Assembly: GCF_004570865.1 (NCBI RefSeq)
Contig: NZ_SPQS01000027.1
Span: forward strand, 17,640-81,639
DNA length: 64,000 bases
Source: Bradyrhizobium frederickii
GTDB lineage: Bacteria; Pseudomonadota; Alphaproteobacteria; Rhizobiales; Xanthobacteraceae
Reading direction: 5' to 3'
Shown here: positions 1-8,631 of the stretch, piece after piece
Numbering within the stretch: position 1 is the stretch's first letter
How the letters are laid out: every line of letters begins with the position of its first letter
Notes under the pieces: generated by a model
Told to the model about the DNA's origin: nothing
Databases searched by the model: none
The model's input: only the letters and a program-made list of their open reading frames with translations
Position numbers and translations under genes: made by a program

Positions 1-1014
1 TATGAGAGCGTGCTCGATGCCGTGCACCGCGCGCTGCCGCCCGCGCACAATCCGCATCTCGACCTGGTGCCGCCGCAGGGCATCAAGCTGACGCCGCGCC
101 ACTACGCCTATTTGAAGATCTCCGAAGGCTGCAATAACCGCTGCACCTTCTGCATCATCCCGAAGCTGCGCGGCGACCTGGTCTCGCGCCCGGCCAACGA
201 CGTGCTGCGCGAGGCCGAGCGCCTGGTCGGTGCTGGCGTCAAGGAGCTGCTGGTGATCTCGCAGGACACCTCGGCCTATGGCGTCGATCTCAAATATGCC
301 GAGAGCCCGTGGAAGGACCGCCAGGTCCGCGCCAAATTTTTGGACCTCGCCCGCGAGCTCGGCGAGTTGGGCGCCTGGGTGCGGCTGCAATATGTCTACC
401 CCTACCCGCATGTCGACGAGGTCATCGCGCTGATGAACGAGGGCAAGGTGCTGCCCTATCTCGACATCCCGTTCCAGCATGCGAGCCCCGAGGTCTTGAA
501 GGCGATGAAGCGTCCGGCCGCGCAGGACAAGACGCTGGCGCGGATCAAGCGCTGGCGCGAGGAATGTCCGGATCTCGCTTTGCGCTCGACCTTCATCGTC
601 GGCTTCCCCGGCGAGACCGATGCCGACTTCGCCTATCTGCTCGACTGGCTCGATGAGGCCGAGATCGACCGCCTTGGCTGCTTCAAATACGAGCCGGTCG
701 CCGGCGCCACCTCGAACGCGATCGAGAACCCAGTGCCGGAAGAGGTCAAGCAGGAGCGCTACAATGCGCTGATGGCCCGCCAGCAGAAGATCTCGGCACG
801 CAGGCTGAAGCGCAAGGTCGGCACGCGCCAGCAGATCATCATCGACGAAGTCGGCCCGACTGTCGCCAAGGGCCGTTCCAAGGCCGACGCGCCGGAGATC
901 GACGGCGCGGTGTATCTCACGAGCCGCCGCCCCTTGCGCGTCGGCGAGATCGTCACCGCCAAGATCGAGCGCGCCGATCAGTACGACCTGCACGGCAGCG
1001 TCGCGGGGTTCTGA
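1..1014 (+). CDS. rimO: Ribosomal protein S12 methylthiotransferase RimO, 5' end outside window
   Basis: Radical-SAM enzyme that adds a methylthio group to an aspartate of ribosomal protein S12 in the cytoplasm. The reading frame is open from base 1, so the N-terminal MTTase domain is cut off by the window edge and about 337 residues are visible. The radical-SAM cluster motif is present as EGCNNRCTFC, its first cysteine codon at 130-132. The central half carries RimO-type blocks such as YPYPHVDEV and IPFQHASPEVLKAMKRP, and FIVGFPGETD. The last 65 or so residues form the TRAM domain, ending in DQYDLHGSVAGF. The QHAS block and the TRAM end favour RimO over MiaB. The gene stands alone here, with a palindromic repeat after the stop. 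Confidence 0.95.
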   Translation, partial: YESVLDAVHRALPPAHNPHLDLVPPQGIKLTPRHYAYLKISEGCNNRCTFCIIPKLRGDLVSRPANDVLREAERLVGAGVKELLVISQDTSAYGVDLKYAESPWKDRQVRAKFLDLARELGELGAWVRLQYVYPYPHVDEVIALMNEGKVLPYLDIPFQHASPEVLKAMKRPAAQDKTLARIKRWREECPDLALRSTFIVGFPGETDADFAYLLDWLDEAEIDRLGCFKYEPVAGATSNAIENPVPEEVKQERYNALMARQQKISARRLKRKVGTRQQIIIDEVGPTVAKGRSKADAPEIDGAVYLTSRRPLRVGEIVTAKIERADQYDLHGSVAGF

Positions 1015-1045
1015 CGCACTTGCGCGGCGACTACCACTCCATCAC

Positions 1046-1191
1046 CGTCATCCTGAGGCGCGCGCTCTGCGGCGCATCCGCGCCGTAGGGCGAGCCTCGA
1101 AGGACGACGGCCCGGCTGCATCCCGGCCGTCATCCTTCGAGCCTCCGCTTGCGATGCGTCGGCATCGCAAGCCTCGCACCTCAGGATGACG
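1046..1191. repeat. Nested palindromic intergenic repeat (REP/cruciform type)
   Basis: CGTCATCCTGAGG at 1046-1058 is answered by CCTCAGGATGACG at 1179-1191. Inside these arms are a CTCGAAGGACGACGG / CCGTCATCCTTCGAG pair and a perfect 10-bp hairpin, CTTGCGATGC (1148-1157) with GCATCGCAAG (1162-1171). The element lies between two convergent genes. The layout is typical of mobile palindromic repeats in Bradyrhizobium; no coding potential is seen. Confidence 0.8.
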
Positions 1192-1238
1192 GGGCGACAT
1201 GCGGGTTCGCTACCCTCAAAATGACGATGTGGATGCTG

Positions 1239-2264
1239 TCAGGCCAGCCATTTCGGCACCCAGCGCTCGGGGCGCGGGGCACGGGCGAGATCGGCCTTGG
1301 CTTCGGACAGCAGCGCCGGCTCGCCGTCGATGGTCGGGCGGACATCGTATGCGAAGCTCGGCATGACGCGGCCGTCGGCATGGAGGCCGAAATTCATCGC
1401 GTACCACAGCCCAAGCTCTGGCTGCGCACGGCGCATCTCCTCGCGCAGATCGCGCAGCAGGGACTCGATCGATGCGGCCTCTTCGAACGGCTGCGGTCCG
1501 CGCGAGAGCACGCGCGCCTCATACTGCTTGCCGACGATCGCGACCTCGAAGCGGGTCTGGTCCCAGGGCTTCTTGCCTTTGGGCAGATGCGCCGCGAGCC
1601 GCCAGCCGAGCTCGGCCATCAGCCGATGATTGGCCCAATAGTCCTCGCGCTCCCGGCTCCACTTCTCCATGAAACCGCGGAAGTCGGGTAGCTCCGACGA
1701 CATTTCCTCGGCCACTGTCGGCTCGCCCGGCGGCCGTCCGGCGAGCCATTGCGCGAGCTCGACCGTCTGGCACTCCACCTCCTCGCGCGGCTTCAGATCG
1801 CTCCAGGTGTCGTCGAATTGTTGCGACGTCAGTTTGGCGAGCAGCCCGTCGAGGCTCGGCGCCAGCAATTCGTAATCGCCCTCCGACCCCAGCCCGACGA
1901 TCGGCGGATTGTCGCGGTCGAGACCTGCGCCGTACCAGCCGCCGACGGCCGAGCCATCCGGCAGCCGCATGAATAGCGAAAACCTGTCCCGCAAGGGACT
2001 GCCGTCGATGATCGGTGCGTGATCGGAGAACTGGCCTTGCAGCGAAAAGCAGCCGACGCAGCCCCACGGGCGCCCGTCGAGCCAGGCGGCAAAGTCGACC
2101 AGCAGCGGAGGCGCTTCGATGCCCGGCGGAAATGCGCCGCGAACGCTGTCGAGGTCGATTGGATAAGGCGTATCGGACAAGGCTGAAACTGTCTCGTTGG
2201 TCCCGCCCCTCTTGGTCTGAGCCGAGCTGCATCCGGTTCGAACCAATTCGCGTACCTCGATCAC
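1239..2264 (-). CDS. Two-domain protein of uncertain role, possibly immunity-like
   Basis: A soluble protein of up to 341 residues without signal peptide or membrane segment. The N-terminal half (about residues 50-150) has a compact alternation including LLVDFAAWLDGRPWGCVGCF and a glycine/aspartate-rich stretch, which recalls SUKH/SMI1-like folds. The C-terminal 120 residues (FEVAIVGKQYEARVLSRG, YAMNFGLHADGRVMPSFAYD) recall the YezG-like immunity fold of polymorphic toxin systems. Both resemblances are from memory and weak. No toxin gene lies beside it. The start is uncertain: the first ATG is used here, but a TTG about 28 codons in has a better purine-rich site (AGGGGCGGG) upstream. It converges on rimO across the palindromic repeat. 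Confidence 0.55.
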   Translation of the reverse strand: MIEVRELVRTGCSSAQTKRGGTNETVSALSDTPYPIDLDSVRGAFPPGIEAPPLLVDFAAWLDGRPWGCVGCFSLQGQFSDHAPIIDGSPLRDRFSLFMRLPDGSAVGGWYGAGLDRDNPPIVGLGSEGDYELLAPSLDGLLAKLTSQQFDDTWSDLKPREEVECQTVELAQWLAGRPPGEPTVAEEMSSELPDFRGFMEKWSREREDYWANHRLMAELGWRLAAHLPKGKKPWDQTRFEVAIVGKQYEARVLSRGPQPFEEAASIESLLRDLREEMRRAQPELGLWYAMNFGLHADGRVMPSFAYDVRPTIDGEPALLSEAKADLARAPRPERWVPKWLA

Positions 2265-2518
2265 AAACGCGCCAGCGACGCGATGGTTTCTGCGGGCGCG
2301 ACAATGAAATGACGGAAAACCAGCGGTATCCGGGAGCGGACCATGCCCGCCCCGATGACCGCATCGGCCTTGCTCGCACCCTTCGTCGTCGCGACTGCCG
2401 CGGCGCTACGTGCGCGACTGCCTGCGGAACGTATTGTGACACTATAGTGCATTCGCGCAGGGGTCACGGACTCGGCCTAACTCTGCCCGCGCATTTTCAA
2501 CGCGAGCGAGGAACGAGG

Positions 2519-3157
2519 ATGAGCCTCTCGGGCATGCTGCGCACACAGCGCTTCGACGATTACCGCTTCTACCATCAGAGCACCGTCAACCAGACATTGC
2601 ACCTCTTCAGCGCCGTGATCTTCCTGTTCTGCTACGCGCTGCTGTTCGTAGACCCCGCGCTCGCCGGCATCGTCGGCTGGCTTGCGATGCTGACGCGGCA
2701 GACCGGGCATTTCTTCTTCGAGCCGAACGGCTATGACGCCGTCAACGACGTCAGCAACGAGTACAAGGAAGCGATCAAGGTCGGCTACAACCAGACCCGC
2801 AAGATCATCCTGCTGCTGGTATGGGGCAGCGCGCCGATCGCGCTGTATTTCCATCCGACGCTGTTCGGACTTTTCGATGCGCCGGCCGGGCGTCTCGACT
2901 TCATCCGGCACGTCGGCACGCTCTGGCTCGCGATCGGCATCGGCGGCGGACTGGCCCGCATGCTCCAGCTCTTCGTCACGCGCGACCTCACGACCGGCCT
3001 GGTCTGGGCGTTCAAGGTGCTGACCGACCCGTTCCACAACATCGCGCTGTACTGGAGATCGCCGCTCAAGCTGATGCGCGGCGAGCTCTTGGACACCGCG
3101 ATTGCGGACGCGGATTGGGGCGAGGAGGATGCCGAGGAAGCCGCCCACCTCACCTGA
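2519..3157 (+). CDS. Multi-pass inner-membrane protein, distantly DUF962/Mpo1-like
   Basis: A 212-residue protein with four or five hydrophobic segments, near residues 28-60, 97-118 and 130-160. The start ATG follows GAGCGAGGAACGAGG, a good ribosome binding site, and is preferred to much longer upstream frames. The N-terminal pattern HQSTVNQTLHLFSA and RQTGHFFFEP resembles the histidine-containing segments of the DUF962/Mpo1 family, whose yeast member is a fatty-acid dioxygenase. That relation is tentative and no function is claimed. The C-terminus is acidic (about DADWGEEDAEEA). It is followed by the structured region at 3254-3389, whose terminator could also end this transcript. Confidence 0.7.
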   Translation: MSLSGMLRTQRFDDYRFYHQSTVNQTLHLFSAVIFLFCYALLFVDPALAGIVGWLAMLTRQTGHFFFEPNGYDAVNDVSNEYKEAIKVGYNQTRKIILLLVWGSAPIALYFHPTLFGLFDAPAGRLDFIRHVGTLWLAIGIGGGLARMLQLFVTRDLTTGLVWAFKVLTDPFHNIALYWRSPLKLMRGELLDTAIADADWGEEDAEEAAHLT

Positions 3158-3253
3158 CCGATGCACGCCAGGCGGGTGTTCGGCAAAACGCCCGCTTGAC
3201 AAGCCCTGCCATTCGGCTGTACGGACGCGCCCCATGATCAACCGGACCAACCA

Positions 3254-3389
3254 GCGCACCGCCATGCTCCGTCGTCGCTCCCGCGACGATGAGAGGGTGC
3301 GCCATGTCCGACGACGCCGCTGAACCACTAAAATTCAGCCGAAGTTTTCGAGAAGGCCGCACCCGCAAGGTGCGGCCTTTCTGCTTTTT
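3254..3389 (+). ncRNA. Structured leader or small RNA ahead of the aminotransferase
   Basis: Three hairpins in series. H1 pairs GCGCACC (3254-3260) with GGTGCGC (3296-3302) and contains a second helix, CGTCGTCGC (3270-3278) with GCGACGATG (3283-3291, one G-U pair). H2 pairs GCTGAA (3319-3324) with TTCAGC (3334-3339). H3 is the intrinsic terminator described separately. A TTGACA at 3195 could be a -35 box, but no good -10 is seen. The RNA ends 36 nt before the aminotransferase start, so it could be an attenuating leader for that gene or an independent small RNA. No known riboswitch class was recognised. Confidence 0.45.
3355..3389 (+). terminator. Strong intrinsic terminator
   Basis: GGCCGCACC (3355-3363), loop CGCAA, GGTGCGGCC (3369-3377), then TTTCTGCTTTTT. 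A 9-bp GC-rich stem with a U-rich tail. It lies 200 bp after the upstream membrane-protein gene and 36 bp before the aminotransferase. Confidence 0.85.
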
Positions 3390-3425
3390 GCGCCCGTTTT
3401 CCACCCGCCTCCAGAGGAGTTCGAC

Positions 3426-4616
3426 ATGACGACGCATCCGTACGACGCGCTGATGGACATCACCGCACGGCCGAAAGCCGTGTTCGTCCGCGGCGCCGGC
3501 TCCTACCTCTGGGACGACGGCCGCAAGCGCTATCTCGACTTCGTGCAGGGCTGGGCCGTCAACTGTCTCGGCCACTCCCCGCCCGCGGTCGCCGACGCCC
3601 TGGCTTCGCAGGCGAAACGGCTCTTGACGCCGAGCCCGGCTTTCTACAACGAGCCGAGCCTGAAGCTGGCCGAAGCGCTGGTCGCGGCCAGCGCGTTCGA
3701 TCAGGTGTTCTTCGCCAATTCCGGCGCGGAAGCCAACGAGGGCGCGATCAAGCTCGCGCGCAAATATGGCAGCCTGCACAAGGGCGGCGCGTTCGAGATC
3801 ATCAGCTTCGAAGGCGGCTTCCACGGCAGGACGCTGGCGACGATGTCGGCCTCGGGCAAGAAAGCGTTCGAGCCGCTGTTCGAGCCGAAGGTCGCAGGCT
3901 TCAAGAAGGCCAAGCTCAACGACATCGCCTCGGTCGAGAGACTGATCAACGACAACACCGTCGCGGTGATGCTCGAGCCGATCCAGGGTGAATCAGGCGT
4001 CTGGCCGGCGACCGATGCGTTCCTGCAGCAGCTGCGCGCGCTGACCGATGCGCGCGGCCTGCTGCTCATTTTCGACGAGATCCAGACCGGCATGGGCCGG
4101 ACTGGAAAACTCTTCCACTACGAGCACACGGGGATTGCGCCCGACATCATGACGCTCGGCAAGGGCATCGGCGGCGGCGTGCCGCTCGCAGCGCTGCTCG
4201 CGACCGAACGCGCCTCCTGCTTCGAGCACGGCGATCAGGGCGGCACGTTCAACGGCAACCCGATCATGTGCGCGGCGGGCCTTGCGGTGCTCGAGGAGGT
4301 CGGCAAACCGGACTTCCTCAAACAGGTCGCCGAGACCGGCCTGCTGCTTGAAAGCGAGCTGCAGAAGGTCTCGGCCCGGCACGGCCTCGGCGGCGTGCGG
4401 GGACGCGGCCTGTTGCTCGCGCTCGACCTCAAGCTGCCGATCGCGCCCGGCATCGTCGCGCAGGCGTTCGAGGCCGGCGTGCTCCTGAACGCGCCGCAGG
4501 TCGACACCCTGCGCTTCATGCCGGCACTCAACGTCGCGAAGGCGGAGATCGCCGAGATGATCGATTGTCTCGACGGGATCCTGACCAAGGCCGGCGCGGC
4601 ACGGCGGGTGGCGTAA
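3426..4616 (+). CDS. Class III (acetylornithine-type) PLP aminotransferase
   Basis: A 396-residue fold-type I PLP enzyme of the acetylornithine / succinyl-diaminopimelate / ornithine aminotransferase family, transferring an omega-amino group to 2-oxoglutarate. Visible motifs: NSGAEANEGAIKLARKY (98-114), the ring-stacking block GFHGRT (131-136), DEIQTGMGRTG (217-227) and the Schiff-base lysine in LGKGIGGG (Lys246). The length is normal for ArgD. The start follows AGAGGAG at a good distance. It is not beside argF or other arginine genes, so acetylornithine as the substrate is plausible but not proven; a dedicated omega-aminotransferase is the alternative. The terminator-bearing leader just upstream suggests control by premature termination. 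Confidence 0.85.
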   Translation: MTTHPYDALMDITARPKAVFVRGAGSYLWDDGRKRYLDFVQGWAVNCLGHSPPAVADALASQAKRLLTPSPAFYNEPSLKLAEALVAASAFDQVFFANSGAEANEGAIKLARKYGSLHKGGAFEIISFEGGFHGRTLATMSASGKKAFEPLFEPKVAGFKKAKLNDIASVERLINDNTVAVMLEPIQGESGVWPATDAFLQQLRALTDARGLLLIFDEIQTGMGRTGKLFHYEHTGIAPDIMTLGKGIGGGVPLAALLATERASCFEHGDQGGTFNGNPIMCAAGLAVLEEVGKPDFLKQVAETGLLLESELQKVSARHGLGGVRGRGLLLALDLKLPIAPGIVAQAFEAGVLLNAPQVDTLRFMPALNVAKAEIAEMIDCLDGILTKAGAARRVA

Positions 4617-4626
4617 GAACAGGTGC

Positions 4627-4704
4627 CGTAGGGTGGGCAAAGCGAAGCGTGCCTACCAATCAGAAATGGTGGGCACGGCGCTTCGCGCCTTTGCCCACCC
4701 TACG
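4627..4704. repeat. Palindromic repeat, GTAGGGTGGGCAAAG family
   Basis: CGTAGGGTGGGCAAAG (4627-4642) is the exact reverse complement of CTTTGCCCACCCTACG (4689-4704), with further pairing inside (AAGCG/CGCTT, GTGCC/GGCAC). It lies between the convergent aminotransferase and quinone oxidoreductase genes. The same family recurs at 15872-15964. Confidence 0.85.
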
Positions 4705-4726
4705 AGATATCAACCGTGACGGCGAG

Positions 4727-5701
4727 TTACGGCTTCAAGATCGACGCGCCCGTGGTCTTGCGGCTTTCGAGGTCGATATGGGCTTTCGCGGCGTCCTTGA
4801 GCGCGTAGGCGTGGTTGATCGGCACGTGCAGCTTGCCGTTGATGACGGCGGCAAACAGCGTGTCGGCGCCTTCCAGCAGCTCCTTGCGCGTGCCGACGTA
4901 ATCGTTGAGCTTGGGCCGCGTCGCGAACAGCGAGCCGTGATTGTTGAGCTCGGCGATCGCGAATGGCGGCACCGGACCTGAGGCGTTGCCGAACGAGACG
5001 AACATGCCGCGCGGCTTCAGGCAGGACAGCGAGCCCGGGAAGGTCGCCTTGCCGACGCCGTCATAGACGACGTCGCAGCCCTCGTTGCGGCTGATCTGCT
5101 TGACGCGCGCGACGAAATCCTCCTCGTTGTAGAGGATGACGTGGTCGCAGCCGTTGGCCTCGGCGAGCTCGGCCTTCTCGCGCGAGCCGACCGTGCCGAT
5201 GACATGGGCGCCGAGCGCCCTCGCCCATTGGCAGGCGAGCAAGCCGATGCCGCCGGCGGCGGCATGGATCAGCACGCGGTGATGCGGCTCGACCTTGAAG
5301 GTCTTGTGCAGGAGATACCAGACGGTCAGCCCCTTCAGCATCAGCACCGCACCCTGCTCGTGGGTGATGTGGTCGGGCAGCTTGACCAGCTTCTCCCAGG
5401 GGATGTTGCGCTCGCCGGTATAGGCGCCGAGATTGTGATAGTAGGCGACGCGGTCGCCGGGATGAAAATTTGTAACGCCTGGCCCGACCGCGACCACCTC
5501 GCCCGAGGCCTCGTTGCCGGCGATGAAGGGCAGCCCCGGCGCCTTGTAGAGACCGGTGCGGTAATAGACGTCGATGAAGTTCAGGCCGACCGCGTGCTGG
5601 CGGATCCGCACCTCGCCGGGGCCGGGCGCCGGCACATCGACGCTCTCATAGACCAGAGCCTCGGGCCCCCCGACCTTGTGCACACGGACCGCTTTGGTCA
5701 T
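4727..5701 (-). CDS. NAD(P)H:quinone oxidoreductase, zinc-free MDR family
   Basis: A 324-residue medium-chain dehydrogenase/reductase related to quinone oxidoreductase QorA, using NADPH to reduce quinones or enones in the cytoplasm. The N-terminal GroES-like domain opens MTKAVRVHKVGGPEALVYE; the family blocks GLNFIDVYYRTGLY (about 50-63) and GNEASGEVVAVGPGV follow. The Rossmann motif is HAAAGGIGLLACQWARALGA near residues 145-165. The zinc-ligand cysteines of alcohol dehydrogenases are absent. The start at 5701 follows GGAGAAGAGG; an upstream in-frame ATG (5740) lacks a comparable site. It is monocistronic between a repeat and terC. Confidence 0.88.
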   Translation of the reverse strand: MTKAVRVHKVGGPEALVYESVDVPAPGPGEVRIRQHAVGLNFIDVYYRTGLYKAPGLPFIAGNEASGEVVAVGPGVTNFHPGDRVAYYHNLGAYTGERNIPWEKLVKLPDHITHEQGAVLMLKGLTVWYLLHKTFKVEPHHRVLIHAAAGGIGLLACQWARALGAHVIGTVGSREKAELAEANGCDHVILYNEEDFVARVKQISRNEGCDVVYDGVGKATFPGSLSCLKPRGMFVSFGNASGPVPPFAIAELNNHGSLFATRPKLNDYVGTRKELLEGADTLFAAVINGKLHVPINHAYALKDAAKAHIDLESRKTTGASILKP

Positions 5702-5777
5702 CGCCTGATTCCTCTTCTCCAGGGCGCAAGCGAAAGACATCGCGCCCGCCTTGTCAACTCGATGGCAGCTGGAACGC

Positions 5778-6512
5778 CTAAACCGACGGCCTGCCGGACT
5801 TCTTGCGGTTGCGCTTGGCCATCACGTTGAAGAATTCGACCGCCGCCGAGAACGCAATGGCGAAATAGATATAGCCGCGCGGAATATGGAATTGGAATCC
5901 GTCCGCGACCAGCGCGACGCCGATCAGCACCAGGAAGGCCAGAGCCAGCATTTTCGTGGTCGGATGCTCCGCGACGAAGCGCGCCACCGGGCCCGACGAG
6001 ACGTACATGATCAGGCAGGCGATCACCACCGCCGCGATCATGATCTCGATGTCCTGCGCCATGCCGATCGCGGTGATGATCGAGTCCAGCGAGAACACGA
6101 TGTCGATGATCACGATCTGGACGATCACCCAGAAGAAGGCGTTGCCGCCGGACTTCTCGTCGCCCTCGCCGTCATCGGCTTCGACCTCGGCGTGGATCTC
6201 GTGCGTCGCCTTCGCGATCAGGAACAGGCCGCCGCCGATTAGGATGAGGTCGCGCCAGGAGAAATCGTACCCCGTAAACGAGAACACCGGCGCGGTCAGG
6301 CCGATCAGCCAGACCAGCAGGCCGAGCAGGATGAGGCGGAAGATCAGCGCCAGCGCCAGCCCGATCTGGCGGGCGCGGTGCGCCTGCTTCTCGGGGATGC
6401 GCGAGACGATCACCGATATGAAAATGACGTTGTCGATGCCGAGCACGATCTCGAGCGCGGTCAATGTCAGCAGCGCCGCCCAGGCTTCGGGGCTGGTCAG
6501 CAAGTGCATCAT
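5778..6512 (-). CDS. TerC-family integral membrane protein
   Basis: A 244-residue member of the TerC/YceF-like membrane protein family, implicated in metal (Mn) export or tellurium resistance. About seven hydrophobic helices carry the family's buried acidic residues: LEIVLGIDNVIFIS (about 20-33), and IDIVFSLDSIITAIGM (about 136-151). A charged loop (EADDGEGDEKSGG) separates the halves. The start ATG overlaps the stop of the pcs gene as ATGA, so the two are translationally coupled. A much longer upstream frame is the antisense of pcs codons and is rejected. Substrate not determinable from sequence. Confidence 0.88.
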   Translation of the reverse strand: MMHLLTSPEAWAALLTLTALEIVLGIDNVIFISVIVSRIPEKQAHRARQIGLALALIFRLILLGLLVWLIGLTAPVFSFTGYDFSWRDLILIGGGLFLIAKATHEIHAEVEADDGEGDEKSGGNAFFWVIVQIVIIDIVFSLDSIITAIGMAQDIEIMIAAVVIACLIMYVSSGPVARFVAEHPTTKMLALAFLVLIGVALVADGFQFHIPRGYIYFAIAFSAAVEFFNVMAKRNRKKSGRPSV

Positions 6513-7234
6513 GCGAAGGATCTGACGAGGCGGATCAAGGCGTCGCTGAAGCTGATCCAGAGCGCGATGGCACAGAGCGCGATGGTGACGCCGGTGCCGA
6601 CGCGAAAGTCCATCTCCAGCACGTAGAGGCCGAGCACCGCCCAGATCGCGATCAGCGACATCGTCAGCCAGCGCAGCCGCACGACGCGGACCGGATGCAG
6701 CACGTGGAACGGCACGAAGGTCAGCACGACCAGCGCGGTCACCAGCAGCGTCGACCACAGCGGCGGCCAGTGCAGCAGGAACAGATAGAACGCCGCCGCA
6801 TTCCACAGCGCCGGGAAGCCGCGAAAATGATTGTCATCCGCCTTCATGCGCAAATCGGCGAAATATAATGCGCTGGTGACGATGATCGCGATGCCGAGCA
6901 AGGGAGCTGCGACGGGCAGCAACAGGCCGCTGGCCACGATCGCATAGGCCGGCACGAACACATAGGTGACGAAGTCGACCACGAGATCGAGCACGTCGCC
7001 CGACCAGTTCGGCTGCACGTTCTTGACGTCGAGCCGGCGCGCGATCGGACCGTCGATCGCGTCGATGATCAGGGCGACGCCCAGCCATTGAAACATCGCC
7101 GCCCAGTGCTCGCGCACGGCCTCCAGCATCGCCAGCAGCGCGAGCGCCGCGCCGAACGCAGTGAAGATGTGCACCGAGAAGGCCGCGGCGCGGATCGCGG
7201 GCGTGGGCTTCAGGGAATCCTCTTGGCTATCCAT
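6509..7234 (-). CDS. pcs: Phosphatidylcholine synthase (CDP-diacylglycerol-choline)
   Basis: Integral inner-membrane enzyme that condenses choline with CDP-diacylglycerol to make phosphatidylcholine, the host-symbiosis-relevant lipid of rhizobia. The CDP-alcohol phosphotransferase signature in its Pcs form is visible: DG-x2-AR-x12-G-x3-D-x3-D, reading from DGPIARRLDVK to GDVLDLVVD. About eight hydrophobic segments follow in order. The chosen start gives MDSQEDSLKP and 241 residues; two other starts (7276, 7294) are possible because none has a strong ribosome binding site. It overlaps terC by 4 nt. Confidence 0.92.
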   Translation of the reverse strand: MDSQEDSLKPTPAIRAAAFSVHIFTAFGAALALLAMLEAVREHWAAMFQWLGVALIIDAIDGPIARRLDVKNVQPNWSGDVLDLVVDFVTYVFVPAYAIVASGLLLPVAAPLLGIAIIVTSALYFADLRMKADDNHFRGFPALWNAAAFYLFLLHWPPLWSTLLVTALVVLTFVPFHVLHPVRVVRLRWLTMSLIAIWAVLGLYVLEMDFRVGTGVTIALCAIALWISFSDALIRLVRSFA

Positions 7235-7425
7235 GGCTTCTGCTATCAGAATGAGGCCGATTTGCACATCCGCCATTGCGGCGCGCCGGCGCATGATGGA
7301 CCGTAAAATCAGGCGAAATCAGTTAACGGCTGAACTGGCTGCCGCCGCACCGTCAGGCGCCCCCCGGAATGACAACCGAGAGACTTGAGCTTGAATTTGC
7401 CGCCGGGCGTGTCATGTGTCGTTCC

Positions 7426-8610
7426 ATGACAGACGCATCGACACTTTATGACACCGCCGTGATCGGCGGCGGGCCGGCGGGACTTGCCGCGGCGATCGCG
7501 CTGGCACAGGCCGGTGCCCGGACCGCATTGGTGGCACGCCGCGTTCCTTATGCCGATAACCGCACCACGGCGTTGCTCGGCGCCTCCATCGACCTGTTGG
7601 AGACGCTCGAGGTCTGGTCGCGCTGCAAGGACAAGGCGGCCGCGCTCGAGGTCATGCGCCTCGTCGACGACACCGGCCGGCTGTTCCGCGCGCCGGAGGT
7701 CCGCTTCTCCTGTCATGAAATCTCGCTCGACGCCTTCGGCTACAACATCGACAACCGCTCGCTGATGCTGGCGCTGGAGGAGCGTGCGGCCGAGCTGCCC
7801 AATCTCGTCCGTTTCGACGACGAGGCCGAGAGCATCGTCATCGAGGCCGACGACGTCGCAATCCGCACGGCCTCCGCACAGTTTCTCACTGCCCGCCTCG
7901 TGGTCGGCGCCGACGGCCGGCATTCGCTGTGCCGGGAGGCTGCCGGCATCGAGGTGACGCGGCGCGAGCTCAACCAGACCGCGCTGACCTTCAACGTCAG
8001 CCACGCGCGGCCGCATCGCAACGTCTCGACCGAGTTCCATACGCCGCACGGACCTTGCGTGTTCGTGCCCCTGCCCGGCGACCGCTCCAGCGTCGTCTGG
8101 GTCTCGGCTCCGGCCGAGGCCGAGCGGTTGCGGAGCCTTGATGACGCCGAGCTGTCCGCAGCGGTCGAGAAGCAGTCGCATTCGATTCTGGGACGCATGA
8201 GTGTCGAGCCCGGGCGCAACCTGTTCCCGCTGGCGATCGAACGCCCAAAATCCTTCGGCCGCGACCGCATCGCGCTGGTCGGCGAAGCCGCCCATGTGGT
8301 TCCCCCGATCGGCGCGCAGGGCCTCAATCTCGGCCTGCGCGATGCCGCCGACATCGCGCGGCTCGCCGGCGAAGCCGTCGCTGCGGGCCAGGATCCCGGC
8401 GCGAACGAGGTGCTCACGCGCTACGACCGGGCGCGGCGTCCGGACATCCTGAGCCGCACGTTTGCGATCGACATCGCCAACCGTTCCCTGCTCAACGATT
8501 TCCTGCCGCTGCAGCCGGTCCGCGCCGTCGGCATGCACCTGCTCGGCGCCATCGGCCCGCTTCGGCGCTTTGCGATGCGCGAGGGCCTGACGCCGACCTG
8601 GCGAAGGTAG
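7426..8610 (+). CDS. UbiH/UbiF-type FAD-dependent hydroxylase
   Basis: Flavoprotein monooxygenase of the ubiquinone-biosynthesis ring-hydroxylase group. The dinucleotide-binding motif is VIGGGPAGLAAAIALAQAG at the N-terminus; the mid-protein NADPH/FAD motif is VVGADGRHS; the third FAD motif is RIALVGEAAHVVPPIGAQG with NLGLRDAADIARL after it. The canonical GD is GE here. The length of 394 residues is normal. ATG 7426 puts the Rossmann strand at the expected distance from the N-terminus; ATG 7414 or 7369 would add 4 or 19 residues. It is divergent from pcs and not clustered with other ubi genes, so the ring position is not assigned. Confidence 0.85.
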   Translation: MTDASTLYDTAVIGGGPAGLAAAIALAQAGARTALVARRVPYADNRTTALLGASIDLLETLEVWSRCKDKAAALEVMRLVDDTGRLFRAPEVRFSCHEISLDAFGYNIDNRSLMLALEERAAELPNLVRFDDEAESIVIEADDVAIRTASAQFLTARLVVGADGRHSLCREAAGIEVTRRELNQTALTFNVSHARPHRNVSTEFHTPHGPCVFVPLPGDRSSVVWVSAPAEAERLRSLDDAELSAAVEKQSHSILGRMSVEPGRNLFPLAIERPKSFGRDRIALVGEAAHVVPPIGAQGLNLGLRDAADIARLAGEAVAAGQDPGANEVLTRYDRARRPDILSRTFAIDIANRSLLNDFLPLQPVRAVGMHLLGAIGPLRRFAMREGLTPTWRR

Positions 8611-8631
8611 TTTTGGCGACGGTAAGGCCCT

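Noticed and set aside
2304..2452. Short frames on both strands between 2265 and 2518
   Set aside because: No ribosome binding site, domain or consistent codon use; left as intergenic.
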